Of a stretch of DNA of 64,000 bases, positions 58,751-64,000 are shown piece after piece (the stretch's first letter is position 1; each line of letters begins with the position of its first letter). This DNA comes from Bacillus tequilensis KCTC 13622. Lineage in GTDB: Bacteria; Bacillota; Bacilli; Bacillales; Bacillaceae. Location: NCBI RefSeq assembly GCF_000507145.1, contig NZ_AYTO01000016.1:1-64000 (forward strand). Direction: 5' to 3'. The notes below the pieces were generated by a model. That model made no database searches. It was given only the letters and a program-made list of their open reading frames with translations, and had not been told where the DNA came from. Made by a program: the position numbers and the translations under genes.

Positions 58751-59062
58751 TTGAAAAAAATATTACTTGCGTGCAGTTCAGGAATGTCCACCAGTTTATT
58801 GGTGACAAAAATGAAGGAATACGCACAATCCATCGGTGATGAAACGGAGATTTGGGCTGTCGGCCAGGATAAGGCGAAAGAAGACATGAAAAAAGCGGAT
58901 GCCGTTTTGATCGGCCCGCAAATGAGCTTTCTGAAAAGCGAACTGCAAAAAGAGGCGGATCAATACAGCATTCGGGTTGAGGTCATTGACATGATGGCCT
59001 ATGGAATGGCAGATGGCAAAAAAGCGTATGAGCAGGCATTGTCATTAATGGAGAATCAATAA
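58751..59062 (+). CDS. gmuB: GmuB, PTS EIIB for oligo-glucomannan
   Basis: 103-residue lactose/cellobiose-type EIIB with phospho-Cys8 in LLACSSGMSTSLLV. It takes phosphate from GmuA and passes it to cello- or manno-oligosaccharides entering through GmuC. TTG start at 58751 after AAGGGGGG. First gene of gmuBACDREFG; the stop overlaps the gmuA start by one base. Confidence 0.93.
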   Translation: MKKILLACSSGMSTSLLVTKMKEYAQSIGDETEIWAVGQDKAKEDMKKADAVLIGPQMSFLKSELQKEADQYSIRVEVIDMMAYGMADGKKAYEQALSLMENQ

Positions 59063-59394
59063 TGGAACAGATGAAAATCACGGATTTAACAGGCGAACAA
59101 ATCAGTTTTCAGCTTATCCTGCACAGCGGAAATGCCCGCAGCTGCATCATGCAATCACTGCGCGCCTACAAAGAAGGGAACAGGGAAGAGGCCGATGCCC
59201 TCATTTCCAAGGCTGAGCAGGATTTATCAGCAGCCCATGACATTCACTTTCAAATGATACAGAAAGAATCCGGCGGAGAAGCAGCCGCATTCTCATTGCT
59301 GCTCATGCATGCGGAGGATCACCTGATGTCAACGTTGACCATGAAGGAATTAGTGAAAGAGCTGCTTGATCTCTTTGAAACAAAGAATCTATAA
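59062..59394 (+). CDS. gmuA: GmuA, PTS EIIA for oligo-glucomannan
   Basis: 110-residue all-helical lactose/cellobiose-type EIIA; phospho-acceptor His83 lies in LLMHAEDHLMS. The N-terminal helix reads LILHSGNARSCIMQSLRAYK. Accepts phosphate from HPr. ATG at 59062 overlaps the gmuB stop. Confidence 0.93.
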   Translation: MEQMKITDLTGEQISFQLILHSGNARSCIMQSLRAYKEGNREEADALISKAEQDLSAAHDIHFQMIQKESGGEAAAFSLLLMHAEDHLMSTLTMKELVKELLDLFETKNL

Positions 59395-59412
59395 AAAATC
59401 GGGGTGGATAGG

Positions 59413-60741
59413 GTGTTCGAGAAAATCAGCCAATTCCTTGTTCCTATTGCAGGGAGGTTAAACAATAACCGCTATTTGCAAGTGCTGCGTGATGCATTTA
59501 TGCTGGCTTTCCCTCTTACGATCTTCGGGTCCATTTTTGTCGTGTTAACGAACCTTCCGTTTTTAAACAAATTGATGAACGCCTCAATGCTTACGTCGTT
59601 TCAGTCTCAGTTCGGCATAGCGTCTACGGCGACTATGGGCATCATGTCTGTCTTTGTCGTGTTCGGGATAGGCTATTACCTGTCAAAAAGCTATCAGGTC
59701 GAAGCTGTATTTGGCGGAGCGATCGCATTGGTTTCCTTTTTGCTCTTAACACCATTTATCGTTCAGCCGGAAACAGGGGATGCCATTACAGGCGTTATCC
59801 CAGTTGACCGTCTCGGTGCAAAAGGGATGTTTCTTGGTATGATAACGGCGTTTCTTTCCGGTGAAATTTACAGAAGAATCGTTCAAAAAAACCTGACCAT
59901 CAAAATGCCTGCCGGTGTTCCGCCTGCTGTAGCAAAATCATTCGCAGCACTTATTCCGGCTTTTATTACCTTGACCGTATTTCTGCTGATTAACGTTCTG
60001 GTGACACAGCTTTTTAAAACAAATATGCACGACATCATTTATCATGCGATTCAGGCTCCGCTTGTCGGACTTGGAAGCGGTATCATTCCGACGCTGATTG
60101 CCGTGTTTTTCATTCAAATTCTTTGGTTTTTCGGTCTGCACGGACAGATCATTATCAACTCTGTGATGGACCCGATCTGGAATACACTGCAGGTCGAAAA
60201 CCTTTCTGCATACACAGCGGGAAAAGAAATTCCCCATATTATTTCAAAACCGTTTATGGAGATTTATACAGTAGGGATGGGCGGAACCGGGATGACGCTT
60301 GCGATTGTGTTCATAATCCTTATATTCATGAAAAGCAGGCAGATGAAGCAAGTATCCAAACTTGGCCTCGCGCCCGGTATTTTTAACGTAAACGAACCGA
60401 TTATCTTCGGGCTTCCGATTGTCATGAATCCGATCATTCTTGTGCCTTGGGTATTGGCGCCGATGATTGTTACGCTCGTCACCTATCTGGCTATGTCAGC
60501 CGGGCTCGTCCCGCCTCCGACTGGTGTGACGGTGCCGTGGACGGTTCCATTATTTATTAATGGCATGATGGCGACGAACTCGATCATGGGGGGCGTGATG
60601 CAGCTTGTGAACCTGCTGATTGTCTTCGTGATATGGTTTCCGTTCCTGAAAGCAATGGATAAATTACATCTGGCAAAAGAAAAAGAACAGGCTGTACAGG
60701 AAACGGCTGCTCAGCAAAATGATAACAATATCAAAATGTGA
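59413..60741 (+). CDS. gmuC: GmuC, PTS EIIC permease for oligo-glucomannan
   Basis: 442-residue EIIC of the lactose/cellobiose group with about ten TM segments. GIFNVNEPIIFGLPIVMNPI is the conserved substrate-site loop, and GGTGMTLAIV precedes it. GTG at 59413 (MFEKISQF) is preferred; the GTG at 59404 lies inside the GGGGTGG ribosome site. Translocates and phosphorylates cello- and manno-oligosaccharides. Confidence 0.92.
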   Translation: MFEKISQFLVPIAGRLNNNRYLQVLRDAFMLAFPLTIFGSIFVVLTNLPFLNKLMNASMLTSFQSQFGIASTATMGIMSVFVVFGIGYYLSKSYQVEAVFGGAIALVSFLLLTPFIVQPETGDAITGVIPVDRLGAKGMFLGMITAFLSGEIYRRIVQKNLTIKMPAGVPPAVAKSFAALIPAFITLTVFLLINVLVTQLFKTNMHDIIYHAIQAPLVGLGSGIIPTLIAVFFIQILWFFGLHGQIIINSVMDPIWNTLQVENLSAYTAGKEIPHIISKPFMEIYTVGMGGTGMTLAIVFIILIFMKSRQMKQVSKLGLAPGIFNVNEPIIFGLPIVMNPIILVPWVLAPMIVTLVTYLAMSAGLVPPPTGVTVPWTVPLFINGMMATNSIMGGVMQLVNLLIVFVIWFPFLKAMDKLHLAKEKEQAVQETAAQQNDNNIKM

Positions 60742-60759
60742 TAAAAGGGGAGAGAGACC

Positions 60760-62157
60760 TTGACGCAAACAGAACAATATCGCTTTCCGAAAGACTTTTG
60801 GTGGGGATCATCCGCCTCGGCAACACAAACGGAGGGTGCCGCCGATAGAGACGGAAAAGGGCAGAACATATGGGATTATTGGTTTGAAAAAGAACCGCAT
60901 CGATTTTTTGATCGAGTCGGACCCGCGACGACATCTCAATTTTACGACAACTACAAAGAAGATATCAGGCTGATGAAAGAGCTTGGCCACAACTCATTCC
61001 GGCTGTCGATTTCCTGGTCGCGTTTAATACCAAACGGAACAGGCGAGATCAATGCGAAAGCTGAAGCGTTTTATCATAGTGTCATTGATGAGTTGATCGC
61101 TAACGGAATAGAGCCTTTTGTCAATTTGTTTCATTTTGATATGCCGATGGAACTTCAAAAAAACGGCGGCTGGGTAAACAGGAGAACGGTTGACGCTTAT
61201 GAAAATTATGCAAGAACAAGCTTCCGTTTGTTTGGCGACAAGGTGAAAAAATGGTTCACGCATAATGAGCCGATCGTCCCCGTAGAGGGCGGATACTTAT
61301 ATGATTTCCATTATCCAAACAAGGTCGATTTTCAAGAGGCTGTCCAGGTCGGTTTTCACACGTTGCTATCGAGTGCCCGTGCGATTCAGGCTTACAGGGA
61401 AATGAAGCAGGATGGGAAAATCGGTATCATCTTGAATTTGACGCCCTCATACCCGAGAAGCAGCCATCCGGCCGATGTAAAAGCGGGAGAAATAGCGGAC
61501 GCATTCTTCAACAGATCTTTTTTAGACCCTTCTGTGAAAGGGGAATTCCCAAAAGAGCTGGTTGAGATTTTGAAGAGTGAGGGCTTTGTGCCTGAGTATC
61601 AAAAAGAAGATCTTGAGGTCATCAAGCACAATACGGTTGACCTGTTAGGCGTGAATTACTATCAGCCAAGACGTGTAAAAGCAAAAGAACATCTTCCAAA
61701 CCCTGATGCTCCTTTTTTGCCGGACAGGTATTTTGATCCGTACGTCATGCCGGGCCGCAAAATGAATCCGCACCGCGGCTGGGAGATTTATGAAAAAGGC
61801 GTATATGATATTTTGATCAATTTAAAAGAAAACTACGGGAACATCGAGTGCTTTATTTCAGAAAACGGCATGGGGGTCGAAGGCGAAGAACGCTTCAGGG
61901 ATGAGCAAGGCATCATTCAAGATGATTACCGGATTGAGTTTATCAAGGAGCACCTCAAATGGATTCATCGCGCCATACAGGAAGGATCAAACGTGAAAGG
62001 CTATCATCTATGGACGTTTATGGACAACTGGTCTTGGACCAATGCCTACAAAAACCGATACGGGTTTGTATCGGTCAATCTCGAGAAAGACGGAGAAAGA
62101 ACCGTCAAAAAGAGCGGAAAATGGTTCAAAGAGGTTGCTGAGCAAAACGGTTTCTAG
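60760..62157 (+). CDS. gmuD: GmuD, GH1 6-phospho-beta-glycosidase/mannosidase
   Basis: 465-residue family 1 glycosidase. Acid/base Glu170 in THNEPIVPVE, nucleophile Glu368 in ISENGMGVEG; WGSSASATQTEGA opens the barrel. Hydrolyses phosphorylated oligosaccharides delivered by GmuBAC. TTG start at 60760 after AAAGGGGAGAG. Confidence 0.93.
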   Translation: MTQTEQYRFPKDFWWGSSASATQTEGAADRDGKGQNIWDYWFEKEPHRFFDRVGPATTSQFYDNYKEDIRLMKELGHNSFRLSISWSRLIPNGTGEINAKAEAFYHSVIDELIANGIEPFVNLFHFDMPMELQKNGGWVNRRTVDAYENYARTSFRLFGDKVKKWFTHNEPIVPVEGGYLYDFHYPNKVDFQEAVQVGFHTLLSSARAIQAYREMKQDGKIGIILNLTPSYPRSSHPADVKAGEIADAFFNRSFLDPSVKGEFPKELVEILKSEGFVPEYQKEDLEVIKHNTVDLLGVNYYQPRRVKAKEHLPNPDAPFLPDRYFDPYVMPGRKMNPHRGWEIYEKGVYDILINLKENYGNIECFISENGMGVEGEERFRDEQGIIQDDYRIEFIKEHLKWIHRAIQEGSNVKGYHLWTFMDNWSWTNAYKNRYGFVSVNLEKDGERTVKKSGKWFKEVAEQNGF

Positions 62158-62306
62158 CATGTCAAAAGATACAGATTTTCCGGCAATCATCAGGATGAAT
62201 AGAGATCACAGCCAGCCGCAGCATTGATGAAAGAGGGAAAAGAACTTATGATATCCGTAAAGAAGATTATGTGATATCAAACTTTAACAGCTGCCGGAGG
62301 ATACCA

Positions 62307-63020
62307 ATGAATAAATACGAAATCATTGCAAATGAAATGAGAAGCAGAATCAAAAATAACGTATATCCGATCGATCAGCCGATTCCCGATGAGATATCTC
62401 TTGCAAAAGAGTTCAATTCAAGCCGCATGACGATGAAAAGAGCCTTGGATAATTTAGTTGCCGAAGGGCTGCTTTTCAGAAAACGGGGCCATGGCACGTT
62501 TATTATTCAATCAGCAATACAGGATGACCAAGTCCATGTGGTGAGTAATGAAATCCTTGGATTGACCAACCTGTTGAAAGATAAGGAAATCAAAAGCAAG
62601 ATCATTCAGTTTGAAGTGCAATTTCCGACCGAAGAAGTGGCCGCCCATTTATCTATCGATCAGAAGACACCGGTTTATTATGTCGTCCGGCTGCGGATTG
62701 TGGAGGGAGAGCCCTACGTATTGGAAAAAACATATATGCACACTCAGTTAATACCGGGCATTAATGATGACGTCCTACATGATTCGGTCTACAACCACAT
62801 CACAAACGAGCTGCATCTGAAAATAGCCGGATCGCACCGGAAAATCAGAGCCTGTAAATCTGATCAAATTGACCAGGAGCATCTTGGCTGCAAACAGGAT
62901 GATCCGATTCTGGAAGTCGAACATGTGGGCTTCTTAGATAACGGCATTCCATTTGAATATTCCTTTTCACGTCATCGGCATGACAAATTTGTCGTCACTT
63001 CGGTAAACATACGGCGCTGA
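62307..63020 (+). CDS. gmuR: GmuR, GntR/HutC-type repressor of gmu
   Basis: 237 residues: GntR winged helix (1-70; PIPDEISLAKEFNSSRMTMK, RKRGHGTFI) and a UTRA ligand domain (90-235, VVRLRIVEGEPYVLEKTYMH). It represses the operon until a phosphorylated sugar binds. ATG at 62307 after CGGAGGA; the upstream in-frame ATG at 62271 lacks a site. The 150-bp gap before it contains two ATGATATC/GTGATATC-like motifs (62249 and 62272). Confidence 0.92.
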   Translation: MNKYEIIANEMRSRIKNNVYPIDQPIPDEISLAKEFNSSRMTMKRALDNLVAEGLLFRKRGHGTFIIQSAIQDDQVHVVSNEILGLTNLLKDKEIKSKIIQFEVQFPTEEVAAHLSIDQKTPVYYVVRLRIVEGEPYVLEKTYMHTQLIPGINDDVLHDSVYNHITNELHLKIAGSHRKIRACKSDQIDQEHLGCKQDDPILEVEHVGFLDNGIPFEYSFSRHRHDKFVVTSVNIRR

Positions 63021-63048
63021 TCGCGGAGATAACAAGGAGGCCATCTGG

Positions 63049-63939
63049 ATGCTTGGCGGTATTGAAGCAGGCGGCACAAAGTTTGTTTGTGCCGCCGGTA
63101 AAGAGGATGGAACGATTATTGACCGAATAGAGATTCCCACAACGATGCCGGAAGAAACGATAGAGAAAGTGATTCAATATTTTCGCCAATTTTCACTACA
63201 GGCCATCGGCATCGGCTCCTTTGGTCCCGTTGATACTGATAAAACCAGTCGAACATACGGAACCATTATGGCTACGCCGAAAGCGGGCTGGAGACACTTT
63301 CCCTTTTTGCAAACCATTAAAAACAAGATGAAAATCCCAGTCGGATTTAGTACGGATGTCAACGCTGCGGCGCTGGGTGAATTCCTTTTCGGTGGAGCGC
63401 AGGATCTCGACAGCTGCCTGTATATCACGATTGGCACTGGCATCGGTGCGGGCGCAATTATAGAGGGCAGGCTCCTTCAAGGGCTGTCACACCCAGAGAT
63501 GGGTCATATTTATATCCGGCGGCATCCGGATGACACATACCAAGGGAAATGCCCATATCATAAGGATTGTTTTGAAGGTTTGGCTTCCGGTCCTGCCATA
63601 GAAGCACGCTGGGGAAAAAAAGCTGCTGATTTATCAGCTATCAATCAAGTCTGGGAACTGGAAGGCTATTATATTGCCCAAGCGCTGGTTCAGTATATTT
63701 TGATCCTTGCCCCTAAAAAAATCATTCTTGGCGGCGGCGTCATGAATCAGAAACAAGTGTTTCCTTATATTTATCAATACGTACCGAAAATGATGAACAG
63801 CTACTTAAATTTTTCTGAATTATCAGATAGTATAAGATCATATATCATTCCTCCCCTTTTAGACAGAAATGCCGGAATCATCGGCACGCTTGTTTTAGCG
63901 GATCAGGCCTTAAAAGCAGCCGGAGAGGTGCGAACATGA
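63049..63939 (+). CDS. gmuE: GmuE, ROK-family fructokinase
   Basis: 296-residue ROK sugar kinase. GGIEAGGTKFVCAAG is the ATP phosphate loop, STDVNAAALGE has the catalytic Asp, and H..C..H..C (MGHIYIRRHPD ... CPYHKDCFEG) is the zinc site. Produces fructose-6-phosphate. ATG at 63049 after AAGGAGG; its end overlaps gmuF. Confidence 0.92.
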   Translation: MLGGIEAGGTKFVCAAGKEDGTIIDRIEIPTTMPEETIEKVIQYFRQFSLQAIGIGSFGPVDTDKTSRTYGTIMATPKAGWRHFPFLQTIKNKMKIPVGFSTDVNAAALGEFLFGGAQDLDSCLYITIGTGIGAGAIIEGRLLQGLSHPEMGHIYIRRHPDDTYQGKCPYHKDCFEGLASGPAIEARWGKKAADLSAINQVWELEGYYIAQALVQYILILAPKKIILGGGVMNQKQVFPYIYQYVPKMMNSYLNFSELSDSIRSYIIPPLLDRNAGIIGTLVLADQALKAAGEVRT

Positions 63940-64000
63940 AGCATCCTTTATTTTTGGAGCCTGTCTTTAAAGAAAGAATATGGGGAGGAACAGCGCTTCG
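63936..64000 (+). CDS. gmuF: GmuF, class I mannose-6-phosphate isomerase (5' end only)
   Basis: Only the first 21 codons are inside the window: MKHPLFLEPVFKERIWGGTA. The opening PLFLxPVFKERIWGG is characteristic of type I Zn-dependent mannose-6-phosphate isomerases. ATG at 63936 overlaps the gmuE stop (ATGA). Interconverts mannose-6-P and fructose-6-P from mannan breakdown. Confidence 0.88.
   Translation, partial: MKHPLFLEPVFKERIWGGTAL

Noticed and set aside
1-64000. CRISPR arrays, tRNA/rRNA genes, IS elements, prophage attachment sites
   Set aside because: I looked for regularly spaced repeats, cloverleaf arms, transposase motifs and integrases and found none.

Overview
The window is chromosomal DNA of a Bacillus subtilis-group organism. 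Gene content and order from about 1.8 kb onward follow, as far as I remember it, the ydeI-ydeJ-(ydeKL)-ydeM...ydfA-S, cotP-ydgAB, vmlR, aapA, dinB, ydgG-K, ydhB-K, pbuE, gmuBACDREF segment of B. subtilis 168. AGGAGG-type ribosome binding sites, TTG/GTG starts, lipoboxes, sporulation genes and an adenine riboswitch all fit. It is not strain 168 itself: several blocks are inserted, lost or decayed. No rRNA, tRNA, IS element, prophage or CRISPR array was seen.

Layout. 0-5 kb: accessory mix with a SatA/YyaR-like acetyltransferase, small membrane proteins, YdeI, lipoprotein YdeJ and a lone secreted lichenase (BglS) with a CcpA cre site. 5-19 kb: small transport/regulator modules (YdeM, YdeN-YdzF, YdeO, MFS YdeR with TetR YdeS, arsenic pump YdfA, YdfC-YdfD, YdfE-YdfF), interrupted by wrecks of ydeK/ydeL, arsC and ydfG. 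19-31 kb: YdfHI two-component system and its RND/MMPL target YdfJ, a HAD hydrolase plus sugar O-acetyltransferase, esterase Nap, YdfK-M, and the quinone-response operon mhqNOP (ydfNOP) behind a perfect MhqR palindrome. 31-36 kb: a PaiB-family pseudogene, then a mother-cell/spore cluster with GerPA/GerPF-like small proteins in two copies, DUF421 proteins YdfR/YdfS and spore coat CotP. 36-48 kb: antibiotic-resistance ABC-F protein VmlR with an attenuator leader, permease AapA, LexA-controlled DinB, MarR-MMPL pair YdgG-YdgH, TetR-SDR pair, nitroreductase YdgI with MarR YdgJ, MFS YdgK. 48-58.5 kb: YdhB, YdhC, cortex-type glycosidase YdhD, glycosyltransferase YdhE, YdhF, alkaline phosphatase PhoB with a PhoP box, HD protein YdhJ, YdhK, and purine exporter PbuE with its riboswitch. 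58.7-64 kb: the glucomannan operon gmuBACDREF, cut by the window end inside gmuF.

The recurring theme is efflux or detoxification pumps, each beside a dedicated regulator whose operator can be read in the sequence (YdeS, YdfD, YdfI, MhqR, YdgG, YdgJ, the TetR at 43.8 kb). A second theme is local gene decay by deletion and frameshift: ydeK-ydeL, ydeT-arsC, ydfG, a paiB-like gene, an azlC-like gene and ydhH-ydhI all survive only as fragments. I found no clearly new biological system. The strongest leads are the duplicated GerP-like spore module, the 175-bp structured repeat between ydhK and pbuE with flanking duplicated terminator arms, and the two deletion scars that fuse remnants of divergent or convergent genes. 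Gene symbols rest on remembered protein sequences and synteny, not on a database search.
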